A DNA stretch of 64,000 bases from Erysipelothrix piscisicarius (GTDB taxonomy: Bacteria; Bacillota_I; Bacilli_A; Erysipelotrichales; Erysipelotrichaceae), in contig NZ_CP034234.1 of NCBI RefSeq assembly GCF_003931795.1, forward strand, positions 868,001 through 932,000, written 5' to 3'. The notes under the pieces were generated by a model. That model did not search any database. It saw only the letters and a list, made by a program, of their open reading frames with translations, and was not told the DNA's origin. Positions 53,391 through 64,000 of this stretch are shown here, in pieces. The translations under genes and the position numbers were made by a program. Positions within the stretch are counted from its first letter, which is position 1. Each line of letters opens with the position of its first letter.

Positions 53391-54413
53391 ATGAAAAAAC
53401 TATTTTGGAAAATTAAGTATTATTTTAAACGTCTTTTTAGTATGGATTTTTCTGGATTTAAAAATGCTATCCAATATGCACATGAAAAGAGTGGGCGTTC
53501 TCGTATCGTGTTATTTTTTGATATGGTTTGGTGTTCATTTAAATATACTGCGGGCTATGTTGATTACAATGAGTTTGAATTCTATGATTTGAACAGTAAG
53601 CAACGGGAAACCTTTATTACACTCGGTCATTCTGCAAGGATTGCTAAGTACTATAATGATCCTGAATATCTCGATATTTTTGATGATAAATCAATTTTTG
53701 TGAAGCGTTTTAGTGATTTTGTTCACCGTGATACCTTTGATATTCGTGAAAGCGACGCAAAAGGGCTTGAAGCCTTTGTTCGTAAACACGGAAAAGTCAT
53801 GGCAAAACGTACAACGGATTACGTTGGTCGTGGTATTGAGGTTGTTGATGTGAATGAAAATCCGGATCTTGATTTTGAAGAACTTTATGTAGCATTGATG
53901 GATAACCGTCAATATCTTATTGAAGAGTTCTTTAAACAACATCCTAAAATGAATGAATTATCACCTACGAGTGTTAATACGCTACGCGTCATTACATTTT
54001 TAGATGATGAGAATGTTCCTCGAATTTTAGTATCGGTATTAAAATCGGGATTAGGAAGCCACGTTGATAATATCGGTCAGGGCGGTATGTATACCATTCT
54101 TGATGATACGGGAACCGTTGTTTACCCATTTATCGACAAAAACTGTAATCAACATACAAAGCATCCAATTACTGGAACTGATTTGATTGGTTTTCAAGTG
54201 CCCCATTATGAACAACTGATTTCGAGCATTAAAGAAGCGTGTCTTGTGATTCCACAAGTTCGCTATATGGGTTGGGATGTTGCGGTTGGTGTTGATGGTC
54301 CTGAAATTATTGAAGGCAATTCATCGACTGGTCCATTCCAAGTGATTCCAAGTATGTCTGATGAAAAAGTCGGTGTTAAGCCGATCTATGATCAATACAT
54401 TAAAACGTATTAA
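53391..54413 (+). CDS. Sugar-transfer-associated ATP-grasp protein, copy 2
   Basis: A 340-residue paralogue of the protein at 47248, similar along its whole length. It shows NRQYLIEEFFKQHPKMNELSPTSVNTLRVITF, GLGSHVDNIGQGGMYTILD and MGWDVAVGVDGPEIIEGNSSTG. The ATP-grasp ligands are kept. The start ATG 53391 follows GAGAGGG, and the upstream frame is discarded. The two copies flank the tig-lon-engB block, which suggests an old duplication. It ends at a terminator. Confidence 0.8.
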   Translation: MKKLFWKIKYYFKRLFSMDFSGFKNAIQYAHEKSGRSRIVLFFDMVWCSFKYTAGYVDYNEFEFYDLNSKQRETFITLGHSARIAKYYNDPEYLDIFDDKSIFVKRFSDFVHRDTFDIRESDAKGLEAFVRKHGKVMAKRTTDYVGRGIEVVDVNENPDLDFEELYVALMDNRQYLIEEFFKQHPKMNELSPTSVNTLRVITFLDDENVPRILVSVLKSGLGSHVDNIGQGGMYTILDDTGTVVYPFIDKNCNQHTKHPITGTDLIGFQVPHYEQLISSIKEACLVIPQVRYMGWDVAVGVDGPEIIEGNSSTGPFQVIPSMSDEKVGVKPIYDQYIKTY

Positions 54414-54433
54414 AGAGCGAAAGCTCTTTTTTT
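54412..54433 (+). terminator. Terminator of ATP-grasp copy 2
   Basis: AAAGAGC/GCTCTTT stem, GAAA tetraloop, T run. Confidence 0.9.
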
Positions 54434-54449
54434 ATCTGCTCAGGTCTAA

Positions 54450-54700
54450 TTGACGGGTAAGTTTTTATGTGATAAAATAAGATAAATCGTTGAACAAGAA
54501 GAGTAACTTATGGATTGAGCTAAGAGAGTTGTTGGTTGGTGCGAAACAATCTGATGCATGAGTGAAGGTAGCTTGGGAGATTGATGTCTGAACGTTAAGT
54601 AAGATGTTACGTAGCCCGCGTTAACGGCAAGAAGGCATACGCATGTATGTAAATTAAGGTGGTACCACGATTCATCGTCCTTTGGATGGTGTTTTTTTTT
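54450..54700 (+). promoter_or_regulatory. T-box riboswitch (Val) upstream of GNAT-valS
   Basis: TTGACG (about 54450) begins a leader with T-box features. AGAGAG and GGTTGGTGCGAA form the stem I distal part (about 54524-54546). A specifier candidate GTA lies in GTGAAGGTAGCTTGGG, at the same offset from the distal loop as TGG in the trpP leader. The T-box sequence AAGGTGGTACCACG is at about 54657-54669, and a terminator stem CATCGTCC/GGATGGTG with T run at 54672-54700. Uncharged tRNA-Val would raise expression. A GNAT gene, not valS, is the first gene read. Confidence 0.88.
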
Positions 54701-54718
54701 ATTTTTTAAGGAGGAATT

Positions 54719-55309
54719 ATGAAGGCTAAGACAGATTTAGTACTTGAAACGGAGCGGTTAATTCTTCGTCCGGTCGTTCTTGAAGATGCCGATGATATGT
54801 ATCTCTATGCACGGACGTATCAAGTAACACGTATGACACGATTTAAGCCTCATCAAAATGTCGAGGATACGAAGCAGGCAATTAAGAATGTCTTTTTATC
54901 CAGACCTCAAAAAAGTTGGCCGGAAGCGTTTGCGATTACTTTAAAAAATAATGGCCGAATGATTGGTACGTGTGATTTTTGGCCAATCAGTGAATCGGAA
55001 GGTGTGTACGAGATGGGTTATGCATTAAATCCGCGTTTTTGGGGATTAGGTCTGATGACTGAAGCGGCAACTGCGGTTTTAGATTTCGCATTTAACACAT
55101 ATGATGTACGTCGTATGGAATTGAAACATTTAAAGTGTAACCCCGCGTCGGGTGCTGTCGCACGAAAAATAGGTTTTATTGAAGAAGGAATCAAACGTCA
55201 AGCGGCGAAGTTCGAAGACGGCTATGATGATATTGTATGTTATGGACTACTCAAGGAGGAATATGATGACCGAGAAACTGGCGAAGAAGTATGCTCACAA
55301 CGAAGTTGA
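54719..55309 (+). CDS. GNAT acetyltransferase, RimJ/RimL-like, in valS operon
   Basis: A 196-residue GNAT of the RimJ/RimL type. [18 protein letters not shown] opens the protein, and the acetyl-CoA loop is [20 protein letters not shown] (about 104-123). Such enzymes often acetylate ribosomal proteins or small amines; the substrate is unknown here. It is the first gene after the Val T-box and overlaps valS by 44 bases, which ties its output to valS control. Its ribosome site AAGGAGGA is good. Confidence 0.85.
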   Translation: MKAKTDLVLETERLILRPVVLEDADDMYLYARTYQVTRMTRFKPHQNVEDTKQAIKNVFLSRPQKSWPEAFAITLKNNGRMIGTCDFWPISESEGVYEMGYALNPRFWGLGLMTEAATAVLDFAFNTYDVRRMELKHLKCNPASGAVARKIGFIEEGIKRQAAKFEDGYDDIVCYGLLKEEYDDRETGEEVCSQRS

Positions 55310-57849
55310 ATTAAATAAATACAATGAATGGATTGAAAAGGGTTATTTTACCGCAGGAGATACCTCAAAGACGCCTTATTCATTGGTAATTCCACCCCCA
55401 AATGTTACAGGTAAATTACATTTAGGGCACGCATGGGATAATACATTACAAGATATTATTATTCGTTATCAGCGATTGCTGGGTAAGGACGCACTTTATT
55501 TACCTGGTATGGATCATGCAGGGATTGCGACTCAGGCTAAAGTTGAGCAAAAAATGCGTGAACAAGGCATTTCACGATATGATCTTGGGCGCGAGGCTTT
55601 TTTAGATAAATCGTGGGAATGGAAAGAAGAATATGCGGGTCATATTCGCGAACAATGGTCTAAACTGGGGATTTCAGTTGATTATTCGCGTGAACGATTT
55701 ACACTTGATGAAGGTTTAAACCAAGCAGTTAATAAAGTTTTTGTGGATTTATATCGTGATGGTCTAATTTTTCAAGGTTATCGCATTATAAACTGGGATG
55801 TTGAAGCACAAACTGCGCTTTCAAATATTGAAGTGATTCATAAAGAAGTCGAAGGAATTGCTACACATTTGACTATACTGTTGTTGAAACAGGGAACAAT
55901 TGAAAGTTTCCACAACACGTCCTGAGACGATGTTTGGGGATGTTTGTATTGTTGTCCATCCGGATGATTCTCGTTACACTCATGTTGTCGGTATGCATGC
56001 GATTAACCCTGCCAATGGGGGATCTTTACCGATTATTACCGATGATTACATCGATATCGAATTTGGTACGGGTGTCATGAAATGTACACCTGCTCATGAT
56101 CCTAATGACTTTGTTATTGGTGAAAAATATGGTCTTGAAATGCCAATTTGTATGAATCCTGATGGCACGATGAATGATCTTGCAGGGAAATACCAAGGTA
56201 TGGAACGTTTTGAATGTCGTAAGGCTTTAGTGGCGGATATTGAAGCAGCTGGTAAACTTGTTTCAATCGAGAAACATGTACACCAAGTTGGGCACTCAGA
56301 ACGTACGGATGTTATTGTGGAACCATATCTTTCAAAACAATGGTTTGTTAAGATGAAGCCCTTAGCGGATGAAGTTCTTGCACACCAACAAGGTGATGAT
56401 AAAATTAATTTTTACCCGGAACGCTTTGAAAATACGTTCACACGCTGGTTGGATAATATTGAAGATTGGTGTATATCGCGTCAATTATGGTGGGGTCACC
56501 GTATACCCGCATGGTTCCACAATGAAACTGAAGAGATTTATGTAGGACTTGAAGCACCGGAAGATATTGAAAATTGGCATCAAGATGAAGATGTTTTAGA
56601 TACATGGTTCTCGAGTGCATTATGGCCGTTTTCAACGCTTGGATGGCCAGAGAACACAGAAGATTTGGAACGTTATTATCCAACGAATGTCTTAGTAACC
56701 GGATATGATATTATCTTCTTCTGGGTCGCACGTATGGCTTTCCAAGCCCGTTATTTTACGAATTCAAGACCATTCGATGATGTCTTAATTCATGGTTTAA
56801 TTCGTGATCAAGATGGCCGTAAGATGAGTAAGTCATTGGGTAATGGTGTTGATCCAATGGACGTGATTGAAACGTATGGTGTTGATGCCTTGCGTTATTT
56901 CCTCACGACAAATTCAACACCGGGTCAAGATATGCGCTATATGCCAGAAAAAGTAGAATCTTCTTGGAATTTTATTAATAAAATTTGGAATGCATCCCGT
57001 TTTGTATTAATGCATATAGAAGACGGCGTTTATGAACTCGAGAAAGCTACATTATCACAAGTTGATCGTCATATTATCGATAAGTTAAATCAAACACTTG
57101 AAGAAGTATCACGAAATATGGATAAATATGAATTTGCGCTCGTAGGAAATACCTTAACACGTTTTGTTTGGGATGATTTCTGCAGCTGGTATATTGAATT
57201 GAGTAAGAGCGGATTACAAAGTGATGTGGCTGATGTTGTGTACGCAACCAAGGCAACGCTCTCACATATGCTTAAAAACATTGTCATCCTCTTACATCCT
57301 TTTATGCCATTTGTTACTGAAGAAATATATTGTGCATTACCGAATCATTTAGATTCGATTAACTTGGAATCATGGCCAGTTGCACTGGACATTGAATCAA
57401 CAGATCTTGAAGAAGTTGACTTTATGATTGAAGCAATTCAAGCAGTTCGTGAGGTTCGTGTAAGTTATGATGTGAAACCTTCGAAACCACTAAACGTTGC
57501 GGTTCTCGATGCAAATAATGGCGTGTACGCTTTTAATCCAGTACTTACACGTATGTTTGAATCGATGGTTAAGGTTACTATAACCTCATTAACTGAAGGC
57601 AGTATTACCCAACCAATTCATGGTGGTGCAATCTGTTTCGTACAAGAAGAGCTTGTTGATCGTGAAGCGTTGGTTGCGAAACTTCAAAAAGAGCAACAAA
57701 AACTTGAAAGTGAAATTACTCGTGCAGAGAAAATGCTTTCAAATGAAAAATTTATTGCGAAAGCGCCAGAATCAAAAGTATTAGAAGAACGCGCTAAACT
57801 TGATCAATATCGTCGACAACTATCATTGGTTTTAGAACAATTACAATAA
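55266..57849 (+). CDS. valS: Valyl-tRNA synthetase, with two frameshifts as written
   Basis: Charges tRNA-Val. [17 protein letters not shown] holds the HIGH motif (HLGH), and [11 protein letters not shown] holds KMSKS. The editing domain has [10 protein letters not shown], the body [14 protein letters not shown], and a coiled-coil arm ends the protein. Two one-base losses break the frame: a T in the run at 55868-55870 and a G at 55892-55894. Restoring both gives [22 protein letters not shown]. About 860 residues in all. ATG 55266 is best placed after AAGGAGGA. As valS is essential, these indels are probably sequencing errors. Confidence 0.95.
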
Positions 57850-57878
57850 TTAAAAGGACCCTCGAGGTCCTTTTAATT
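57848..57878 (+). terminator. Terminator of GNAT-valS operon
   Basis: ATTAAAAGGACC/GGTCCTTTTAAT stem with a CTCGA loop. Confidence 0.88.
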
Positions 57879-57927
57879 TGCTTAAATTACGAATGTACGT
57901 GTATAATCGAACTTAGAAGGATAGGTT

Positions 57928-58455
57928 ATGAATATGAAATTAGATAAAACAACATTCTCGATTATTGAATTTAACGAAGAGGTGAGCTACCTTGAAACGA
58001 AAGCTGAAGAAGGATTGATGCTTGAAAGCTATGATGGAATTGGCTACCATTTCAAGGCAAGTGAGCCAGCCAAATTAAACTTCGAAGTGGCGTATACAAT
58101 AGAACCGATGCACGACAACCTTATGGACTTGTATCTGAATCAAGGATTTATTTTAATTTGCGATTACAGGAGTGAAAAAGGAGGAACTTATTATTATTTC
58201 GCAAGACCACGTTCAAACCAACCCATAGAATCGTTTAATGAGGACCGCGTTGAGGTCATACAAATGATGATCCACCGCATTGAAAGGTTTACAGGGATTG
58301 TAATTGGGGCGTTGCTTGTATTTTTCATCTATTTGTATTTAAATTATCGCAATAATCTTTATTTCATTATTATTGGTGCTGGTGGTGTTTTGGGTATCTA
58401 TACGTACCAACTTCGTCGTAAAGCGAAAGCGGTACTTGAAGAAATTAGTAAATAA
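57928..58455 (+). CDS. DUF2812-like membrane protein
   Basis: A 175-residue protein with a cytoplasmic N-terminal domain of about 120 residues and two C-terminal helices (about 122-140 and 145-160). The FNEEVSYLETKAEEGLMLESY segment matches the DUF2812 style, in which a short globular domain is often followed by membrane helices. Function unknown; such genes are often near PadR regulators, but none is seen here. It lies between valS and the galactose operon. Confidence 0.7.
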   Translation: MNMKLDKTTFSIIEFNEEVSYLETKAEEGLMLESYDGIGYHFKASEPAKLNFEVAYTIEPMHDNLMDLYLNQGFILICDYRSEKGGTYYYFARPRSNQPIESFNEDRVEVIQMMIHRIERFTGIVIGALLVFFIYLYLNYRNNLYFIIIGAGGVLGIYTYQLRRKAKAVLEEISK

Positions 58456-58458
58456 TAC

Positions 58459-58483
58459 TGGTAAATCAAGTCAAAATTTACTA
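58459..58483. promoter_or_regulatory. Candidate operator upstream of the LacI-type regulator
   Basis: TGGTAAAT (58459-58466) and ATTTACTA (58476-58483) form an imperfect inverted repeat. GGTAAA/TTTACT half-sites recur upstream of mglB. Spacing differs, so the site is only a candidate. Confidence 0.4.
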
Positions 58484-58495
58484 AAATCAAGATAG

Positions 58496-59551
<1,056 letters not shown>

Positions 59552-59574
59552 TGGGTTATTATGACCTTGCTAGT

Positions 59575-59589
59575 GGTAAAACATTTACT
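59575..59589. promoter_or_regulatory. Candidate GalR operator before mglB
   Basis: GGTAAA-ACA-TTTACT inverted half-sites lie between the cre site and the mglB ribosome site. They share half-sites with the motif before the regulator gene. Confidence 0.4.
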
Positions 59590-59615
59590 AGAATTTAGTA
59601 CAGGAGGAAGTACAG

Positions 59616-60698
59616 ATGAAGAAATTGAGTAAATTGATTTTAGTATCATTGTTAGCGCTTACTTTATTCGGATGCTCATCCAAGGGTGGAGCAGAAGGAA
59701 ATGCTAATGAAGGTGGAAAGACTTACAACATCGGAGTTGCAATCTATAAATTCGATGATAACTTCATGACACTATATCGTGAAGAACTTGCATCATACTT
59801 TAAAGAAGTAGGGGAAAAAGACGGAAACACTTACAAACTTGACATTCAAGATGGTAAGCAAGACCAAGCAAACCAAACAGAGCAAATTAATAACTTTATT
59901 GCTCAAGGTAAAGATTTAATCATCGCAAACATGGTTGACCCTACAGCAGCAGGATCAATTATCAATTCAGCAAAAGCAAAAGACATTCCAGTTGTATTCA
60001 TTAACCGTGAACCAGAAACACAAGAATTAGAAATCTGGCCAGGAAAAACAACATATGTTGGTGCTGATGCAACACAATCCGGAACAATCCAAGGATATAT
60101 GATCGCAAACCTTGAAAATAAAGGTGATATCGATGGTGATGGCGTTGTAAGTTACATTACTTTAATGGGTGACCCTGCAAACGTTGATGCAAAACAACGT
60201 ACAGAGTTCTCAGTTAAAGGTCTTGAAGAAAAAGGCGTTAAAACAAGTGCTTTAGCTCAACCTTACCAAGCGAACTGGGATACAGCTAAAGGTCAAGAAT
60301 TTACAGCAAACGCATTAGAACAATTTGGAAATAAATTAGAAGTTGTATTTGCAAATAATGACGGTATGGCAGTTGGTGCTGTTACAGCAATCGAAGCAGC
60401 TGGACGTAAAGTTGGTGAAGATATCTTCGTAGTTGGAGTTGATGCAATTCCAGATGCGATCGAACTTCTAAAAGTTGGTAAGTTAACAGGTACGGTTCTT
60501 AATGACCACTTTAACCAATCACACACAGCAGTTGATGTAGCACTTGAATTATTGCAAGGAAAAGATGTTTCAGCTTACTACTGGCATGATTATGTTGGAG
60601 TAACAAACCCTGAAGAAGCAGAACTTAAACGTGCAGAAGCTCGTAAAGAAACTGTAGAAGAAGCAGTAAAACGTTACGCAGAACGTGACGCTCAATAA
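59616..60698 (+). CDS. mglB: Galactose/glucose-binding lipoprotein
   Basis: A 360-residue sugar-binding lipoprotein of the MglB type. The signal ends in the lipobox LFGC (C20). VAIYKFDDNFMTLYREEL opens the ligand-binding domain, and VFINREPE, NNDGMAVGAV and VVGVDAIPDAIELLKVGKLTGTV are classic MglB parts. It delivers galactose or glucose to MglAC. AGGAGGAAG precedes the ATG. A strong hairpin lies between it and mglA. Confidence 0.93.
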   Translation: MKKLSKLILVSLLALTLFGCSSKGGAEGNANEGGKTYNIGVAIYKFDDNFMTLYREELASYFKEVGEKDGNTYKLDIQDGKQDQANQTEQINNFIAQGKDLIIANMVDPTAAGSIINSAKAKDIPVVFINREPETQELEIWPGKTTYVGADATQSGTIQGYMIANLENKGDIDGDGVVSYITLMGDPANVDAKQRTEFSVKGLEEKGVKTSALAQPYQANWDTAKGQEFTANALEQFGNKLEVVFANNDGMAVGAVTAIEAAGRKVGEDIFVVGVDAIPDAIELLKVGKLTGTVLNDHFNQSHTAVDVALELLQGKDVSAYYWHDYVGVTNPEEAELKRAEARKETVEEAVKRYAERDAQ

Positions 60699-60723
60699 TT
60701 TAAAAATACGTTAATGTTTAATC

Positions 60724-60749
60724 TCAAGTGTGCTTAACGGCACACTTGA
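60724..60749 (+). other. Stem-loop between mglB and mglA
   Basis: TCAAGTGTGC/GCACACTTGA, ten bases perfect, loop TTAACG, without a T run. Such hairpins in binding-protein operons protect the 5' part and keep more of the binding protein than of the transporter. Confidence 0.75.
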
Positions 60750-60778
60750 ATATTTATAAGGATAGGAAGGTGACCGAC

Positions 60779-62280
60779 ATGAGCGAATACATCCTAGAAA
60801 TGAAAGATATTAATAAAACATTCCCTGGGGTTAAAGCATTAGACCATGTCAATTTACGATTAAAACCGGGTACAGTTCATGCACTTATGGGTGAAAATGG
60901 AGCTGGGAAATCAACGTTGATGAAATGTTTATATGGAATCTATCATAGAGATTCAGGGTCCGTAATCTTTAATGGTAATGAGGTTGAATTTAAAGATGCA
61001 AAGGAAGCCATTGATTCAGGAATTTCAATGATTCATCAAGAATTACAACCAATTCGTATGATGACTGTTGGGGAAAATATTTTCTTAGGAAATTACCCAA
61101 TGACCAAATTTAATACGGTCGATCATAAGAAAATGTATCATGAAACGAAACGTTTATTAGAAGAAGTTGGATTGGATGTGGAGCCAACAACGTTACTTAA
61201 TGAATTAACCGTTTCACAAATGCAGTCAATTGAAATTGCAAAGGCAATTTCGCATAACGCTAAGGTTGTAATTATGGATGAACCAACATCATCACTAACT
61301 GCTACAGAAGTGGAGAAACTGTTTGCAATTATTGATAAACTCACCAAAAAAGGCATCGCAATTGTTTATATTTCCCACAAGATGGATGAAATATTAAGAA
61401 TTTCGGATGAAATAACAATCATGCGGGATGGTTGTTATGTTGGCACATGGCCAGCAAGTGAAATGACGAATGATTCAATTATTAAAAATATGGTTGGTCG
61501 TGAGTTGAAAAGTTTATTCCCTCCAAAGACAAACAAACCGACTGATGAAGTTGTCTTACGTGTTGAGAATTTAACGTCACCAAATCCATTGTCATTTAAA
61601 GAGTGTTATTTTGAATTAAAACGTGGTGAAATCTTGGGGGTAGGGGCCTTGTAGGCGCTCAACGTACCGAACTTATGGAAGCGATCTATGGTATGCGCGC
61701 AATTGATCATGGGATTGTAAAATTAGGGGATAAACAACTTGTTGTGAATCGTCCTCAAGATGCAATCCGTAATGGAATCGCGCTGGTTACGGAAGACCGA
61801 CGCGGGAATGGTATCTTTGGTGTTTTATCCGTATCGGATAACGTTGCCATCGCATCGATTGATCAGTATATTCATAAAGGTCTTTTGGATGATAAAAAAA
61901 TAAGCGAAGTTGTTGATCGCAGTATTGATCGCCTAAACATTAAAACTGCAAGCAAGAAAACGCATATTGAAAATCTATCTGGAGGAAACCAACAAAAAGT
62001 AATTCTATCGCGTTGGTTAGCCAATAATCCTGACATTCTAATTTTAGATGAACCAACACGTGGTATTGATGTTGGTGCGAAGTTTGAGATTTACCAAATC
62101 ATTAATGAGTTAGCTGCTGAAGGTAAGAGCATCATCATGATTTCTTCAGAGATGGCGGAACTTTTAGGGGTCTCAGATCGTATTATGGTAATGTGTGAGT
62201 GTCGTGTTTCAGGCTTTTTAGATAAAGAAGAAGCAACACAAGAAAGTGTTATGACGCTTGCAACGAAGTTTATGGAATAA
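60779..62280 (+). CDS. mglA: Galactose/methyl galactoside ABC ATPase, one frameshift as written
   Basis: A double-ABC sugar ATPase of about 500 residues. Domain 1 has GENGAGKS (Walker A), LTVSQMQSIEIAKAI (the reduced signature) and VIMDEPTSSL. Domain 2 has the LSGGNQQK signature and ILDEPTRGIDVGA. The frame breaks at 61643-61646, where one more G would give GEILGVGGLVGAQRTELM. ATG 60779 lies behind AGGAAGG. As this is a G-run deletion, a sequencing error is likely. Confidence 0.93.
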
Positions 62281-62292
62281 GGGAGAAAAATT

Positions 62293-63303
62293 ATGACAAC
62301 GCATTTATTTGAAAAAAAAGATAAAAAATTCGATCTTAAAGATTTTTTAACAAATTACTCTATGTATATCGTGGTTGCGGTTATGATTCTGTTTACAGGT
62401 ATTACACAAGATAACTTCTTTACCGTCGGAAACGTTTCCAACATTCTTGCGAATACATCAGTACGCTTTATTATCGCTTTAGGGGTTTCAGGTACATTAA
62501 TTATTCGAGGAACTGATTTATCGGCAGGACGTATCGTGGGATTATCCGCATTTATTACCGGAACACTTGTTCAAAAGCCGGACTTTATTGGTAAATTCTT
62601 TCCAAATGTTCCAGATATGCCTTTAATTGTACCATTACTGATTGTATTGGTTGTATGTACGGTATTTGGGATTATCAATGGTCTCATTGTTGCTTATCTT
62701 AATGTTCCACCGTTCCTAGCAACATTGGGTACACAAATTATGATTTATGGGATCAATATGCTTTACGGTCAAAATAAACCGATTGGTACGTTTAAAGATG
62801 AGTTTATCCAAATTGGTCAAGGTAAAATTTTTGGCGCCATTCCATACTTAACGATTATCGCAATTTTTGTTGGGATCTTAATGTGGATCTTATTTAATAA
62901 GACAAAACATGGTAAATATATGTATGCGATCGGTGGTAATGAAAATGCAGCTGAAGTATCAGGTGTGAACGTTCGCCGTTCTAAAGTACGTATCTTTGCA
63001 CTCGCAGGGTTCTTATATGGATTAGCTGGCTACTTACTCTCTGCTAAAACTGGATCTGTTGGACCATCAGCAGGACAAGGTTATGAACTTGAAGCGATTG
63101 CATCAGCAACAATCGGGGGTGTTTCAACAGCTGGAGGACAAGGTACAGTACCGGGAATCTTACTTGGGGTATTTGTATTTGAACTCTTAAAAGTTTGTCT
63201 TTCATACTTAGGTGTATCACCTGATATGACAAACGTAATTCAAGGTATTGTTATTATTATTGCCGTTGCACTTGATATCCGTAAAACGACACGTAAAAAA
63301 TAA
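62293..63303 (+). CDS. mglC: Galactose/methyl galactoside ABC permease
   Basis: A 336-residue membrane component of the galactose transporter with about ten helices. The family motifs GTDLSAGRIVGLSAFITG (about residues 74-91), NVPPFLATLGTQIMIYG and ATIGGVSTAGGQGTV are clear. GGGAGAAAAA precedes the ATG. galK follows after two bases, so sugar entry and phosphorylation are in one operon. Confidence 0.94.
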   Translation: MTTHLFEKKDKKFDLKDFLTNYSMYIVVAVMILFTGITQDNFFTVGNVSNILANTSVRFIIALGVSGTLIIRGTDLSAGRIVGLSAFITGTLVQKPDFIGKFFPNVPDMPLIVPLLIVLVVCTVFGIINGLIVAYLNVPPFLATLGTQIMIYGINMLYGQNKPIGTFKDEFIQIGQGKIFGAIPYLTIIAIFVGILMWILFNKTKHGKYMYAIGGNENAAEVSGVNVRRSKVRIFALAGFLYGLAGYLLSAKTGSVGPSAGQGYELEAIASATIGGVSTAGGQGTVPGILLGVFVFELLKVCLSYLGVSPDMTNVIQGIVIIIAVALDIRKTTRKK

Positions 63304-63305
63304 TT

Positions 63306-64000
63306 ATGGAAAAACAACTTGCACAACAATTTGAGACCGTATTTGGTGTAAATCATGAATTTGAATTTTTTGCACCAGGTCGTATTAATTTAATTGGGGA
63401 ACATATTGACTACAGCGGCGGTTCAGTATTTCCTTGCGCGATTACATACGGTACTTATGCGCTTGTTCGTAAGCGCAACGATAAACAACTCAATCTTTAT
63501 TCAGCCAATTTTGAGAATTTAGGCATTATCACTTCGGAAGTCGATCAACTTGTTTATGATGAAAAAGATGATTGGGCCAACTATCCCAAAGGTGTGATCA
63601 AAATGTTTGAGTTGGAAGGTCATGTATGTGACTTTGGCCTCGATATTCTCTATTATGGAAATATTCCAAATGGAGCGGGTCTTTCAAGCTCAGCTTCGAT
63701 TGAAGTTCTAACAGCTTGGATTGTCAATAAACTGTTTCATTTCAATGAAGATATGATTACATGTGTTAAATTATCACAGAAAGCAGAAAATCAATTTATT
63801 GGTGTAAACTGCGGTATTATGGATCAATTTGCTGTGGGGATGGGCCAGAAAGATCATGCAATTTTATTAAATACGAATACGCTTGCTTATGAATATGTTC
63901 CTGTTGAACTGGGGAATGCATCCATCGTCATTGCGAATACAAATAAACGTCGTGGATTAGCGGATTCTGCTTATAATGAACGCAGAGCTCAATGCGAAAA
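63306..64000 (+). CDS. galK: Galactokinase, cut off by window end
   Basis: The first 231 residues of a GHMP-type galactokinase, which phosphorylates galactose to start the Leloir pathway. The galactokinase signature GRINLIGEHIDYSGG (about residues 26-40) and the ATP-binding loop PNGAGLSSSASIE (about 122-134) are both visible, as is MDQFAVGMGQKDHA. The frame is open to the end of the window. A clear ribosome site is lacking before ATG 63306, so translation may be coupled to mglC. Confidence 0.94.
   Translation, partial: MEKQLAQQFETVFGVNHEFEFFAPGRINLIGEHIDYSGGSVFPCAITYGTYALVRKRNDKQLNLYSANFENLGIITSEVDQLVYDEKDDWANYPKGVIKMFELEGHVCDFGLDILYYGNIPNGAGLSSSASIEVLTAWIVNKLFHFNEDMITCVKLSQKAENQFIGVNCGIMDQFAVGMGQKDHAILLNTNTLAYEYVPVELGNASIVIANTNKRRGLADSAYNERRAQCE

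Overview
The window looks like a chromosomal segment of a low-GC Gram-positive bacterium, most likely an Erysipelothrix-type member of the Erysipelotrichia. Signs are AT-rich DNA, AGGAGG ribosome binding sites, an LPXTG surface protein, T-box leaders, an ECF transporter module beside truA-rplM-rpsI, and an rnhC-cvpA-mutS2-uvrC-murI block. The genus is inferred from gene content and protein style, not from a marker gene search.

Layout. 1-5.4 kb: the end of a BadF-type kinase gene, a small XRE regulator with a membrane partner, an LPXTG-anchored 5'-nucleotidase and pepT; three of these are disrupted. 5.4-9.6 kb: ecfA1-ecfA2-ecfT-truA, then rplM-rpsI. 9.7-11.75 kb: a tRNA region with three tRNA-Ile(GAT)-tRNA-Ala(TGC) pairs, a solo tRNA-Ala, and dps in the middle. 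11.8-18.5 kb: a broken GNAT gene, two Na/Pi cotransporter paralogues (one intact, one broken), a nucleoside deoxyribosyltransferase, an ABC-F ATPase and a PPC-domain protein. 18.6-22.2 kb: a LURP-one protein, tRNA-Thr, PTS IIA and IIB flanking a HerA-like ATPase, and a flavodoxin. 22.2-23.8 kb: a promoter plus structured non-coding stretch whose terminator loop is split by a decayed IS3-family element. 23.9-29.9 kb: coaD, tRNA-Arg, murJ, a second ABC-F gene with a leader attenuator, a T-box-controlled tryptophan transporter, a cyclase-family enzyme and a lipoprotein. 30-36 kb: an ABC exporter, small membrane protein, tRNA-Leu, MATE, cysteine hydrolase and a broken esterase. 36-46 kb: lspA-rluD-rhomboid, dCMP deaminase, rnhC, then cvpA-mutS2-uvrC-murI-yfcE. 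46-54.4 kb: tRNA-Arg, a G5-CAP secreted protein, and two ATP-grasp paralogues flanking a protein-quality-control block (DUF3196-like, tig, lon, engB). 54.4-57.9 kb: T-box, GNAT, valS. 58.5-64 kb: a LacI-type regulator followed by mglBAC and galK, a galactose uptake and phosphorylation operon.

The strongest regulatory observations are these. Both ABC-F genes carry a short upstream ORF whose codons can pair with the gene's Shine-Dalgarno sequence, the design of antibiotic-sensing attenuators. A candidate small RNA with C-rich loops lies at 22.3 kb and is disrupted by the IS. A CIRCE-like operator overlaps the tig promoter.

A second theme is gene breakage. Many single-base gains or losses fall in homopolymer runs, including two in the essential gene valS. 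In-frame stop substitutions occur in pepT, a Na/Pi cotransporter, an esterase and the transposase. The valS case argues that at least some indels are sequencing errors. The substitutions may be true decay, and each needs read-level checking.
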